Below are positions 1 through 8,048 of a DNA stretch of 41,732 nt, piece by piece. The notes below the pieces were generated by a model. It did not search any database. It saw nothing but the letters and a program-made list of their open reading frames with translations, and was not told the origin of the DNA. The position numbers and the translations under genes were made by a program. This DNA comes from Hyphomicrobiaceae bacterium. Its GTDB lineage: Bacteria > Pseudomonadota > Alphaproteobacteria > Rhizobiales > Hyphomicrobiaceae. The stretch is from positions 1-41,732 of the forward strand of contig JAJFHG010000008.1 of NCBI GenBank assembly GCA_021775735.1, in the 5' to 3' direction. Every line of letters begins with the position of its first letter. The first letter of the stretch is position 1.

Positions 1-341
1 GTTTTGATGTCACCCGGCGTCAGGGCTTCATAAGACACACAGAGGTCATGAAGACGACCGCCGCCCGACAACCCGCTATCGTGGGCCGCTTCCAAAACGG
101 TTGCCGACTGGCTGAGAAGTTGGCGCGCGTGGTCGAGCGTAATCGCTTGTAAAAATTCCTTCGGTGTCAGTCCACACCAGCGCCGAAATAGTTTGTGACA
201 CGTCGTTGCATCCATTGAAAGATGTCGGGCCAACGCTTCCAGACTAGGTTGATCCGCTTTGTTCTCCGACAAAAACTGGATCGCATTGCGCACGATTTCA
301 TAGTCGTGCGTTTGGGCTTCAACCTGTGGGTCATTTGTCAT
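1..341 (-). CDS. Ada-like AraC-type regulator / methylguanine-DNA methyltransferase, N-terminal part (cut by window start)
   Basis: Reading leftward from the ATG at 339-341, the frame is open to the window edge and gives about 113 residues. It contains an AraC-type double helix-turn-helix (CHKLFRRWCGLTPKEFL, then LDHARQLLSQSATVLEAAHDSGLSG) followed by GGGRLHDLCVSYEALTPGD. That last segment is characteristic of the linker into the O6-methylguanine-DNA methyltransferase domain of Ada-like bifunctional proteins. The methyltransferase domain with its PCHR active site would lie outside the window, so the repair activity is inferred from family knowledge. It would act as a DNA alkylation-damage repair protein and regulator in the cytoplasm. 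Confidence 0.8.
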   Translation of the reverse strand, partial: MTNDPQVEAQTHDYEIVRNAIQFLSENKADQPSLEALARHLSMDATTCHKLFRRWCGLTPKEFLQAITLDHARQLLSQSATVLEAAHDSGLSGGGRLHDLCVSYEALTPGDIK

Positions 342-472
342 CAGCACGACTCTATCCCCGGTTCACGGCACGGACTGTAAAATATTGCTTTGATGGCTGA
401 GATTAATGAAACCAACACGCCGCTGCGACCCGATTCTTGGTACCGTTTCCGTAGAACGATCCGTGAGATGGT

Positions 473-973
473 TTACGCCATAGAACGCCCTGAACGAGCA
501 CGCGCCAGCCGATCTTTCAACACCTCGCCAAAATCGCGTCGTTCATCATGGTTGAGGTAACTTCCAAATTCAACGCGCCGTCCATGCGAAGTCAGCACTA
601 ACTTGGTTTGTCCACCTGTCAGCTCATGGACCTGCACCCGAACCCAATAGGTGTTGAATTCAAACGCCGCTTTGCGGCCTTTGGAATCATAACGCGTCAG
701 CGTCAGGGAATCGTGATCAAGCTCAATCAATTCTGAGGCACGCGCGGCACGATAATTCGCGCGAAATGCCCAGTAGACGAGCAACACATCGAGACCGAGA
801 AAGCCGAACACCGGCCAGGCTCCGATCCACCAGAACACCATGCCTGCCACAAAACTGACACTGCCAATCACACTCATCAGCAGCAAAAATCCGCGCGGAC
901 TGAGCGAACGATGTGGATAGAGTAGGGCACGGAAGGCCGTGTCCTCTTGTGCTTGAGCATCAGATACGGTCAT
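473..973 (-). CDS. DUF2244 family membrane protein
   Basis: This 166-residue protein has two hydrophobic segments (about residues 28-50 and 53-70) followed by a C-terminal soluble part with the pattern ELIELDHDSLTLTRYD and a WVRVQV strand, typical of the DUF2244 family of alphaproteobacterial inner-membrane proteins. Function is unknown. It is divergent from nth with only 41 bp between the starts, an arrangement I know from other alphaproteobacteria. No catalytic motif is visible. It probably shares a bidirectional promoter region with nth. Confidence 0.8.
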   Translation of the reverse strand: MTVSDAQAQEDTAFRALLYPHRSLSPRGFLLLMSVIGSVSFVAGMVFWWIGAWPVFGFLGLDVLLVYWAFRANYRAARASELIELDHDSLTLTRYDSKGRKAAFEFNTYWVRVQVHELTGGQTKLVLTSHGRRVEFGSYLNHDERRDFGEVLKDRLARARSGRSMA

Positions 974-1014
974 GAAGTCAGCATACCTTTGAACACCAAA
1001 CCTGAAAAGTCCTC

Positions 1015-1758
1015 ATGGCCCGACACACCAAGCCAGCCCAAAAACCACGCAAACCCACGGCAGCAAAGTCAAAGTCTACAAAAAAGACGGTGTCCGCCGC
1101 ACCGCGGCCGCCAAAACGCGGCCGTCTGACGAAGGATGAAATTGCAGAGATTTTCAATCGCTTCTGTGAGCGCGATCCTGAGCCCAAAGGCGAATTAGAA
1201 CACGTCAATGCGTTTACGCTTCTCGTCGCTGTGGTTCTGTCGGCACAGGCGACCGACGCTGGCGTCAACAAAGCCACACGTGCGTTGTTCAAAAAAGCCA
1301 AAACGCCAGAAAAAATGTTGGCACTCGGCGAGGATACCGTTCGCGACATGATCAAAACGATTGGTCTTTTTCGCAATAAAGCCAAGAACGTCATTTTACT
1401 CTGCCAACAATTGATTGAAAAACATAACTCGCAAGTGCCGGAAGATCGTGACGCGCTTGAAGAACTCGCAGGTGTTGGCCGCAAAACGGCAAATGTCGTG
1501 CTCAACGTCTACTTTGGCCATCCGACAGTGGCCGTTGATACGCACGTGTTTCGGTTGGCAAACCGTATTGGTCTGTCAAAAGGCAAAACACCGCTTGCCG
1601 TTGAGGTAGACCTTTTGAAGGTGACACCCGAGACACATGGCGTGCACGCACATCACTGGCTGATCCTGCATGGACGCTATGTCTGCAAAGCCCGCAAGCC
1701 AGACTGTCCGAGATGCCTGATCAAGGACATCTGCCGGTTTAAAGACAAGACAGTCTAG
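1015..1758 (+). CDS. nth: Endonuclease III (DNA glycosylase / AP lyase)
   Basis: The protein has 247 residues, with a lysine-rich N-terminal extension of about 35 residues before the usual family start. It shows LLVAVVLSAQATD, then the helix-hairpin-helix LAGVGRKTANVV with catalytic Lys157, and catalytic Asp175 in VAVDTHVFR. The [4Fe-4S] cluster cysteines are C224, C231, C234 and C240 in the classical C-X6-C-X2-C-X5-C spacing. It removes oxidised pyrimidines from DNA and nicks the abasic site in base excision repair. The ATG at 1015 is the only sensible start. The basic N-terminal tail resembles that of other alphaproteobacterial Nth proteins. Confidence 0.96.
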   Translation: MARHTKPAQKPRKPTAAKSKSTKKTVSAAPRPPKRGRLTKDEIAEIFNRFCERDPEPKGELEHVNAFTLLVAVVLSAQATDAGVNKATRALFKKAKTPEKMLALGEDTVRDMIKTIGLFRNKAKNVILLCQQLIEKHNSQVPEDRDALEELAGVGRKTANVVLNVYFGHPTVAVDTHVFRLANRIGLSKGKTPLAVEVDLLKVTPETHGVHAHHWLILHGRYVCKARKPDCPRCLIKDICRFKDKTV

Positions 1759-1790
1759 AGCACGTACGCAAACATTATGCTCGTATGCTT

Positions 1791-3644
1791 TTAAGCTGTT
1801 GGCGGACTCTTTGATACAGCAGGTGGGGCTTGCGATCCCGATGGCGCAACCTTGGATGCCTCGTCAACATTTTCCTCAGGTGCATTGTTAAGGACCATGA
1901 GGAGGGGCGTCAGACCTTCGGAATCCTCGAGCTTGAACAGTTCGATATCCCGGCAAGCCTGATCACTCCAGCCGGCAATTTTGAGCACAGTCTCAGCTTT
2001 TGAGAACAAGCCATGGTTGCGTAACGGAGCAAATTTAGCTTCGCCCTTACCACCATTTTCTTCCCACGACCGCCTAATGGCCTCAAGGTCAGTCATGCTT
2101 TCTTGTGTTTCTTCATCACGCAGGCGCTCAAGTTCACTCTTGCGCAGATGCCACCATTTTTTCCGCACCGGCCACCGGACAAGGCCAAGATCATCAAGCA
2201 CGCCTGCCAGTTGATTCATGGCCAGTCCCTTAGCCTTTTCGATTTCATCATCGGTGTTCACTGAATGCAGATTGGGAATAACAAAATAGGAAGAATCGTA
2301 GTGATGGATGAAATGTCGTCGTACCCATTCCATGTCAATCTTGTCATCGGGAATACGCTGCACAGCCGTATTAATTGCACCATTAAGCTGACGCACGACT
2401 TCGCGTGTTGGGAGACGTAATTGTTGCGTTGTCGCCTGCCCCCAGCGCTGAACCGGCGGATTGATCAACGCTAAGGCCAACAACCCGAGATCGACACCGA
2501 GCGTTGCCAGAAGCGCGATGAGATCGCGCCCTGTAATCGGAACTCCATCGTCTGTGGTCGCCGCGGTTGCATCCTGGTCTTGTGTAAAGGCTGCGGGAAT
2601 GCTTGCCAGATAGGTGCCGACATTCGACCATAAATTTTTGACCGCGTTGGCAACACCTGCCGGGCCTTCATTAAACGCAGCATCACGCAACACCAGTTTT
2701 GCTGGTTCGCCGGCCTGATCAGCAGCCTGCGTCAGGCGTTGCGCCAAGGTTGGATCGTAACAAGAAAAGCCCGGCTTGCCCGGTGCAATCGACACGACAG
2801 CGGCTAAGGCCCGCATTTCCGCCGCGGTTGATTTGCCGAGCTCGTTGGAGCGGGCTGCAATCGAGCGTGCCCGACCACGAATGTTTGAAGCCATCGTTTC
2901 AAATTGTTTTTGACGTTCTGCAACCGTGCCTGCTTCAAGGCCTGACGCGCTTTGGCGCAAACTCTCAACATCTTTTTGAATCGGTGCCAACCAAGAATTG
3001 GCAATTCCATCTCTGAGCGACGCCACACCATCGCGCACACTGCGTCGTGCGTTGTAAAGCGGACCGCGCCCAGCGCCGGACGATTTCCCGCAACTGCCGC
3101 CACTGGTTTCTTCGCGGCTCATTTGACTGTCAGACCAACTGACAACACTATCAAGTTGAATTTTCACCGCATCCAATCGCGCCGACACAGCCGACGAAGC
3201 ATCGCGCGCATCTTCTTGCAGTCCAGAAAGCGACGAGCGCGTTGCTTCCCCACCGGCAATGAGGCTCCACCAGAATCCATAACCAAAGCCAATCGACCAA
3301 AGGGCAAGGAATACGTAGAGCGGCAGGGTAATGAGGCGCTGTCCAAAAGAACTTCCAATCGCAACGGTTTCACGCAGCGACAAATACATAAGCAGCGTCA
3401 ACGCGATGACGACAACGACAATCAGCATTTCATTGGTGACAGAAAGACCGCCGACAATATCACGTGCTTGCGAACCGGATCCGGTTTGCACACCGATGAT
3501 AAAATCGCTCATGCCAATCCAGGTTGCGTAACCCGAGATCGCAAGAAGCATCAATGACGCAATACCAATCAGCGCATTGCGACCAAATAGAAAGCTACGG
3601 AATCCACCAGAATTGGGTCTTGGAATTTGCCCTTCATCGGCCAT
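1791..3644 (-). CDS. Large hypothetical inner-membrane protein with long central helical region
   Basis: This 617-residue protein was not recognised. Hydrophobic segments lie near residues 24-46, 71-92 and 104-130. A helical, Ala/Ser/Arg-rich stretch of about 230 residues follows, and another membrane segment lies near 375-395 (LLATLGVDLGLLALALI). A charged C-terminal half contains WVRRHFIHHYDSSYFVIPNLHSV and ends in a low-complexity Pro/Ser tail. The layout suggests a membrane-anchored protein with a long extracytoplasmic or coiled segment and a cytosolic C-terminus. It is convergent with nth (32 bp apart) and has its own upstream region of about 160 bp. No function is assigned. Confidence 0.8.
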   Translation of the reverse strand: MADEGQIPRPNSGGFRSFLFGRNALIGIASLMLLAISGYATWIGMSDFIIGVQTGSGSQARDIVGGLSVTNEMLIVVVVIALTLLMYLSLRETVAIGSSFGQRLITLPLYVFLALWSIGFGYGFWWSLIAGGEATRSSLSGLQEDARDASSAVSARLDAVKIQLDSVVSWSDSQMSREETSGGSCGKSSGAGRGPLYNARRSVRDGVASLRDGIANSWLAPIQKDVESLRQSASGLEAGTVAERQKQFETMASNIRGRARSIAARSNELGKSTAAEMRALAAVVSIAPGKPGFSCYDPTLAQRLTQAADQAGEPAKLVLRDAAFNEGPAGVANAVKNLWSNVGTYLASIPAAFTQDQDATAATTDDGVPITGRDLIALLATLGVDLGLLALALINPPVQRWGQATTQQLRLPTREVVRQLNGAINTAVQRIPDDKIDMEWVRRHFIHHYDSSYFVIPNLHSVNTDDEIEKAKGLAMNQLAGVLDDLGLVRWPVRKKWWHLRKSELERLRDEETQESMTDLEAIRRSWEENGGKGEAKFAPLRNHGLFSKAETVLKIAGWSDQACRDIELFKLEDSEGLTPLLMVLNNAPEENVDEASKVAPSGSQAPPAVSKSPPTA

Positions 3645-3715
3645 TGCTGGCTCCCATTACTCGTTACAAAGACGTTGGCTGAGATAAGAATGAACGGGAT
3701 TGGGAGCTAAAACAA

Positions 3716-3745
3716 CCTGAGGCCGGGCAACTGCCCGGCCTCAGG
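3716..3745 (-). terminator. Rho-independent terminator of the EF-hand gene
   Basis: This is a perfect 13-bp inverted repeat (CCTGAGGCCGGGC / GCCCGGCCTCAGG) with a 4-nt loop. On the minus strand it is followed by TTGTTTTAGC. It lies 60 bp after the EF-hand stop codon, so it most likely ends that transcript before the upstream region of the 617-residue gene. Confidence 0.8.
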
Positions 3746-3805
3746 ATAAATAAGATGCGGTTTGGCAACAAGTTTTGGGGTCGAATAGCCCGCAAAACCT
3801 AAAGA

Positions 3806-4222
3806 TTAACGCAACATACGTTTCAGACCACGGCCATAACCGGTGTGCAGTTCATCACATTCGATTGTGCCATCACGGTCTGGATTGGCTTTATTGAACA
3901 GGATTACAATACGACGGATCCATTCACCCATATGAAGCTTGCCATCGTTGTTGCGGTCCGCCCATGCGAACGCTTCATGTGACAACAGACCATGAGTTTC
4001 GTCTGCTTCCAATGTACGGTCGCCATCTTGATTGAGGGACTTAAAAATGTGGACGCCGCGTTTCACAGCTTCACCAACCGTCATACGTCCATCACTATCT
4101 GGATCAATTTCATTCAGAACCGGGCAGCTTGCAACAGCACCGCGATGACCAGCCTGAGCGGCCACAGATGAGACAACGGCCAACACAGCCACGCTCATTG
4201 CCATAAGAATTTTCTTCATCAT
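3806..4222 (-). CDS. Secreted EF-hand calcium-binding protein
   Basis: The protein has 138 residues with a signal peptide (MMKKILMAMSVAVLAVVSS..AAQA, cleavage likely after residue 24). Four EF-hand loops of 12 residues follow: DPDSDGRMTVGE (40-51), NQDGDRTLEADE (64-75), DRNNDGKLHMGE (89-100) and NPDRDGTIECDE (113-124). All four keep D/N at positions 1, 3 and 5 and a final Glu, so calcium binding is likely. It is probably periplasmic. A strong hairpin terminator follows. The start codon is preceded on the minus strand by GGAGAGAGAAAC, a good ribosome site. Confidence 0.88.
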   Translation of the reverse strand: MMKKILMAMSVAVLAVVSSVAAQAGHRGAVASCPVLNEIDPDSDGRMTVGEAVKRGVHIFKSLNQDGDRTLEADETHGLLSHEAFAWADRNNDGKLHMGEWIRRIVILFNKANPDRDGTIECDELHTGYGRGLKRMLR

Positions 4223-4358
4223 GTTTCTCTCTCCAGTTTCTTGAGAACCTTAATTCTTGTCGTTCTAGAGGGAGTTTATGGCTATCCGATCACATTTGAG
4301 ATGATCATCGTGTCGCGCCGACGCGATGCCGCGGTGGTTGGCAAATAACTGAGAGATA

Positions 4359-5141
4359 TCAAAGCCCATCGAGACGCATAGCAAGACCTGCGTCCGCCAT
4401 ATGGCGTTTGGCTTCTCCAATCGAATAGGTGCCGAAGTGAAAAATGGACGCTGCCAAAACTGCGCTCGCGCCACCTTCTGCGACGCCGTCAACGAGATGA
4501 TCCAGTGTCCCCACACCGCCTGATGCGATGACAGGAACAGAAACGGCGTCAGAAACGGCGCGTGTGAGATCCAGATCAAAGCCAGCTTTTGTACCATCAC
4601 GATCCATGCTCGTGAGCAGGATTTCGCCTGCGCCTAACGCAACAACTTCGCGTGCGTAGTCTATGGCATCAATACCCGTCGGGTGGCGTCCGCCGTGAGT
4701 AAAAATTTCCCAGCGCTTTGCCTCACCTTTTTTAGAGACTTGTTTAGCGTCAATGGCAACGACAATACACTGCGCGCCAAATTTGTTGGATGCAGATTTG
4801 ACGAATTGACGATCCTTGACCGCAGCGGTGTTGATCGACACTTTGTCAGCACCCGCCTCTAACAGCTTGCGGATGTCTTCCAACGCGCGCACGCCGCCGC
4901 CAACAGTCACCGGCATAAAGCAGCGCTCGGCTGTTTGTTCGACGACGTGAAAGATGGTGTCCCGATTTTCATGACTGGCGGTGATGTCGAGAAAACAAAG
5001 CTCATCTGCACCGGCTTCATCGTAAGCGGCAGCCGCTTCAACTGGATCACCGGCATCCACCAGATCAACAAAGTTGATGCCCTTGACGACACGACCGTCT
5101 TTGACATCAAGACACGGTATTAGGCGAATTTTCAGGCTCAT
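4359..5141 (-). CDS. hisF: Imidazole glycerol phosphate synthase cyclase subunit HisF
   Basis: The 260-residue (beta/alpha)8-barrel has catalytic Asp12 ([10 protein letters not shown]) and Asp131 (VVAIDAK), plus the phosphate-binding segments VTVGGGVR and ASGGVG. With HisH it converts PRFAR plus ammonia into imidazole glycerol phosphate and AICAR, the fifth step of histidine synthesis. It is the last his gene on this strand; hisE and hisG are not in the window. It is separated from hisA by a thioesterase gene, so the cluster is less compact than usual. Confidence 0.97.
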   Translation of the reverse strand: MSLKIRLIPCLDVKDGRVVKGINFVDLVDAGDPVEAAAAYDEAGADELCFLDITASHENRDTIFHVVEQTAERCFMPVTVGGGVRALEDIRKLLEAGADKVSINTAAVKDRQFVKSASNKFGAQCIVVAIDAKQVSKKGEAKRWEIFTHGGRHPTGIDAIDYAREVVALGAGEILLTSMDRDGTKAGFDLDLTRAVSDAVSVPVIASGGVGTLDHLVDGVAEGGASAVLAASIFHFGTYSIGEAKRHMADAGLAMRLDGL

Positions 5142-5335
5142 GATTTGAGAAGCTCTTGATTTAGTGCACCGTTGTTTTGCGACAAAGGTTGGCGTTACGC
5201 AAGGCGGGGCGTCAATTCAGCACGACGTTTTAAGGTATCCCTAATCGACAACCCGGCGTTCTTCACGTGGCCAGGCACCGCTTATTGTGAGCAGCGCCAA
5301 CTTTTGGTGTTCATGTTCTTTCAGCGCAGAGAATA

Positions 5336-5770
5336 CTAGGCTTTTCCCTTCGGCCACAAGATCATTTGCGTGCAGCGAAAGTGCGCCATGGTTTTTGCGC
5401 CATCACCTGTGCTGACCACCGCATCCCAAACTTGAGTTGTGCGTCCACGATGCAAGGGCGTAGCCCGACACGAAATTGTGCCCTCGCGCGTCGTCGACAA
5501 AAAATTGCTCTTCAATTCAATTGTCGTAAAGCCCGCAGCACCGTCTGGCATATTGCGGACCGTGCCATAGCCACAGCAAGTATCGGCCAGCGACACAACC
5601 GTACCCGCATGCAAAAACCCATTCCATGCCGTCACCGCCTTGACAATCGGCAACGTCGCGATCACTTCATCGGGCTCAATCGTTTGAAATGTGATGTTGA
5701 AGTGGCCGGGCAGATAATCTTTGCCAGACGCATTCCAAGCCTCAAGCGTTTTGGGAATTTCAATATCCAC
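5336..5770 (-). CDS. PaaI-type hotdog thioesterase
   Basis: This 144-residue protein has the hotdog-fold signature of the PaaI/YdiI group: NGFLHAGTVVSLADTCCGYG (about residues 50-69), in which the Asp/Glu equivalent of the catalytic acid sits in the long helix. TTIELKSNFL and an RTTQVWDA strand follow. The likely activity is hydrolysis of an acyl-CoA thioester; the substrate is unknown. It lies between hisA and hisF on the same strand (67 bp from hisA, 194 bp from hisF). No direct role in histidine synthesis is evident. Confidence 0.88.
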   Translation of the reverse strand: MDIEIPKTLEAWNASGKDYLPGHFNITFQTIEPDEVIATLPIVKAVTAWNGFLHAGTVVSLADTCCGYGTVRNMPDGAAGFTTIELKSNFLSTTREGTISCRATPLHRGRTTQVWDAVVSTGDGAKTMAHFRCTQMILWPKGKA

Positions 5771-5837
5771 GGGACACCTCTCATCGCTGTTGCAATGGGA
5801 GGATCATACGCTGAGACACCCTTGAGGAAAGAGCAAA

Positions 5838-6572
5838 CTACGCCGAGGCCAAAACCTTGAGCGCTTCAGCAGGATCAATCCGACCATCATAAAGCGCGCG
5901 TCCCGAAATTGCGCCTTCTAATAGGGCATGTTCGGGTTCCATGAGGGCCTTGATGTCATCAATGGAGGCAAGACCGCCTGAGGCGATGACGGGAATCGAC
6001 GTTGCCCGCGCCAGTTCGATGGTTGCCGACAGGTTGAGCCCCTTTAAAATCCCATCGCGGTCAATGTCAGTATAGATAATGGCCGCAACGCCTGCGTCTT
6101 CGAAACGGCCAGCCAACTCAATCGCCGTCAACATGCTGGCTTCAGCCCAGCCTTCGACCGCGACTTTGCCGCCCTTGGCATCAATGCCAACGGCTATGCG
6201 TCCTGGAAACGCTTTGCACGCTGCCTTGACCAACTCCGGGTCGCGCACTGCGATAGTGCCAAGAATGACTCGGGCAATGCCCTTACTCAGCCATGACTCA
6301 ATTGTTTCGAGATTGCGAATACCGCCACCCAACTGCACGGGCATGTCTTTGCCAACGGCGCCCAAGATTGCATCGACGGCAGCACCATTTACTGGGCGAC
6401 CTTCAAAGGCACCGTTCAAGTCCACCAAATGCAAATGCGAAAAACCTTGGGCTTTAAAGGCAAGCGCTTGGGCTGCTGGGTCATCATTAAACACCGTCGC
6501 CTGATCCATATCGCCAAGCTTGAGGCGTACGCACTGGCCGTCTTTCAAATCAATCGCGGGGAAGAGGATCAA
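5838..6572 (-). CDS. hisA: Phosphoribosylformimino-5-aminoimidazole carboxamide ribotide isomerase HisA
   Basis: The 244-residue half-barrel-duplicated TIM protein opens with [12 protein letters not shown], where Asp8 is the catalytic base. It has LGGGIRN and ASGGLAS phosphate-binding loops and the YTDIDRDG segment. It isomerises ProFAR to PRFAR, the substrate of HisH/HisF. It would normally follow hisH directly. Here about 1.4 kb of plus-strand genes lies between them, so hisA must have its own promoter in 6573-6714 or depend on long read-through. Confidence 0.96.
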   Translation of the reverse strand: MILFPAIDLKDGQCVRLKLGDMDQATVFNDDPAAQALAFKAQGFSHLHLVDLNGAFEGRPVNGAAVDAILGAVGKDMPVQLGGGIRNLETIESWLSKGIARVILGTIAVRDPELVKAACKAFPGRIAVGIDAKGGKVAVEGWAEASMLTAIELAGRFEDAGVAAIIYTDIDRDGILKGLNLSATIELARATSIPVIASGGLASIDDIKALMEPEHALLEGAISGRALYDGRIDPAEALKVLASA

Positions 6573-6714
6573 AGGCTTTGTCTTTCTTGTCTTAAGTTTT
6601 GCCGAACATAGTTTTGTCGAATACGGGCCATCAAGTTGCTGGCTTTTGATGCGATCAATCGTTATTCCTGCGTTGCGTCAAGTCTTATCACCAACTCAAG
6701 TTGTTGCGTTGCTC

Positions 6715-7023
6715 ATGCCTGTTGCGTTTTTGAAATCCCCGCCACCCGTTGTGGCCAAGCGCCCGCTTAATGAGGACGACGCCGTTGATATCTGGATGGC
6801 CCGCTGGCTTCGAATTCGCCCCAAGGATCTTATCCGACGCTACCAATGTGACCCGCGCCGCCTCTATGAGATTTGGGCCGGCGACACCTTTCCCGAAAGC
6901 CGCGCCAGAGCACAAGCCAAGTTTCGTAAAAAGTATCCAGCGCTCCTCGATCGCATTGATTTTGGCCACCACCGGCGAATCTCATGTCGACCAGGACCTG
7001 ATCAGATGTCCCTGTTCGAGTAA
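6715..7023 (+). CDS. Small HTH-like protein with a C-terminal clamp-binding-like motif
   Basis: The ATG at 6715 gives 102 residues; an in-frame ATG at 6649 would add 22. The core (DDAVDIWMARWLRIRPKDLIRRYQCDPRRLYEIWAGD) reads like a helix-turn-helix with a second recognition helix. SRARAQAKFRKKYPALLDRIDFGHHRRI follows. Similar small proteins occur in alphaproteobacteria as hypotheticals. The extreme C-terminus is DQMSLFE, which fits the QxSLF pattern of DNA polymerase sliding-clamp ligands; that reading is inference. It is divergent from hisA and 196 bp upstream of the Cas2-like pair. Confidence 0.6.
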   Translation: MPVAFLKSPPPVVAKRPLNEDDAVDIWMARWLRIRPKDLIRRYQCDPRRLYEIWAGDTFPESRARAQAKFRKKYPALLDRIDFGHHRRISCRPGPDQMSLFE

Positions 7024-7092
7024 GCCGCGTGAGCTTGGATCGTCCCTTATCGCCCGTATTTTCCACCTTTTCACGCCAAAAAGAACGTTAGA

Positions 7093-7118
7093 GAACACAA
7101 AAAGAACATTGCATGAAC
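7093..7118 (+). promoter_or_regulatory. Double LexA-type box (GAAC x3, 11-bp period)
   Basis: Three GAAC tetramers start at 7093, 7104 and 7115, each pair separated by exactly 7 nt. A fourth GAAC is at 7083 (6-nt gap). GAAC-N7-GAAC is the known alphaproteobacterial LexA (SOS) operator on one strand. The site is 100-125 bp upstream of the Cas2-like gene at 7220. Confidence 0.65.
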
Positions 7119-7151
7119 TTTTTTGTGGACAGGGTCCATAAAGTCTGTCAT

Positions 7152-7166
7152 GTTCTCCATACGTTC
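7152..7166 (+). promoter_or_regulatory. LexA-type box GTTC-N7-GTTC
   Basis: GTTC at 7152-7155 and 7163-7166 with a 7-nt spacer matches the alphaproteobacterial LexA operator exactly. It sits 53 bp upstream of the ATG at 7220 and 33 bp after the triple GAAC array, where it would cover a promoter for the two Cas2-like genes. Confidence 0.68.
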
Positions 7167-7219
7167 TCATTGCCGATGTCATGCGTATCCCGGCCTTTTT
7201 CGACCCCACGGAGCCTGCG

Positions 7220-7591
7220 ATGCGCACTTTTCTTATCTCTTATGACCTCGCCAATCCTTATGCCAACCGCCACGTAGTCGCTCAGGCGATTATGGAAGCT
7301 GGCCAATCCTGGGCCCGGCCGTTGGAAAGCACCTGGTACGTCAAATCGGATGCACTACCAGCTGATCTTGAAGACAAACTGAGAAGCCTGCTTGGCTCTG
7401 AAGATGGCCTTCTGGTTCAAGCCGTTAAAGGCGATGCTGTGATGGCAGGCACAACCATCCGCTGGTTCCGCCAACGCCGTCCTGCCTTCGACATGCCAGA
7501 AAATTCCAATGTCGTTGCCTTCCCTCTCATCTCACCAAAACACAACACAACAGAAGGTGCTGGCGACGCTAGCCTTGCTGAGGCCGTTTAA
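7220..7591 (+). CDS. Cas2-fold-like small protein 1 (SOS-box associated)
   Basis: The ATG at 7220, after GGAGCCTGCG, gives 123 residues; an upstream in-frame ATG at 7181 lies inside the leader. The sequence opens MRTFLISYDLANPYANRHVVAQAI, then has WARPLESTWYVKSDALPADLEDKLRSLL and EDGLLVQAVKGDA. This beta-alpha-beta pattern is that of small ferredoxin-fold proteins often annotated as Cas2-like or SinR-like even when no CRISPR is near. There is no array or cas1 in the window. It is followed 73 bp later by a paralogue. Nuclease function is not demonstrated; the role is unknown. Confidence 0.75.
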   Translation: MRTFLISYDLANPYANRHVVAQAIMEAGQSWARPLESTWYVKSDALPADLEDKLRSLLGSEDGLLVQAVKGDAVMAGTTIRWFRQRRPAFDMPENSNVVAFPLISPKHNTTEGAGDASLAEAV

Positions 7592-7664
7592 TCTCTGGCT
7601 TTGCTAGCAAGCGCACGCCCAACCTCTCTCAACACACACTTCTCTTTCCCCGGAGACACTAAAT

Positions 7665-8048
7665 ATGAAAAACTACATGATCTCTTACCGCCAACGTGTT
7701 CAAGGCCAGAATGAAGATATGATTTCATTCGCTGTTGCCCGCACCGGCACCAAATACGCTCAAGTTGATAACAATCTTTGGTATGTGCGCACCTGGCTAA
7801 ACGCCGGACAAATCAAAGATCGTTTGGCATTTTGGTTTGAAGACAGTGATGAGCTGCGCGTTTATGAGCTAGGTGAAGACGAAGCTTCACTGAACTCAAC
7901 AACGTTCTGGAACAATGGAAGCTTGAAGCCACCTGTTGCAGCGTTTGCCAAAAAACGTGTGCAAACTCATCTGGGTTACAACAGCTTTCTTCCGGTTATG
8001 GAACCAAGCCTTACGGAGCCCAGTGTAGAAAATTGGCAAGAAGCTTAA
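7665..8048 (+). CDS. Cas2-fold-like small protein 2 (paralogue of the preceding gene)
   Basis: The protein has 127 residues with a good ribosome site (CCCCGGAGACACTAAAT before ATG). It aligns with the preceding protein: KNYMISYRQR against RTFLISYDLA, NNLWYVRTWLNAGQIKDRLAFWF against ESTWYVKSDALPADLEDKLRSLL, and DELRVYELGEDEA against DGLLVQAVKGDA. It is therefore a diverged tandem duplicate with its own C-terminal tail. Its last 38 bp overlap the 3' end of hisH on the other strand, so the two transcripts are convergent and antisense at their ends. No function is assigned. Confidence 0.72.
   Translation: MKNYMISYRQRVQGQNEDMISFAVARTGTKYAQVDNNLWYVRTWLNAGQIKDRLAFWFEDSDELRVYELGEDEASLNSTTFWNNGSLKPPVAAFAKKRVQTHLGYNSFLPVMEPSLTEPSVENWQEA

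Noticed and set aside
978-1505. 175-codon minus-strand frame over nth
   Set aside because: It lies entirely within nth, whose cluster cysteines and catalytic residues are intact; Ser/Arg-rich shadow.
7220-8048. Cas2 genes of a CRISPR system
   Set aside because: There is no array, cas1 or effector in the window, and there are two diverged tandem copies with SOS-type boxes, so only a fold-level resemblance is claimed.
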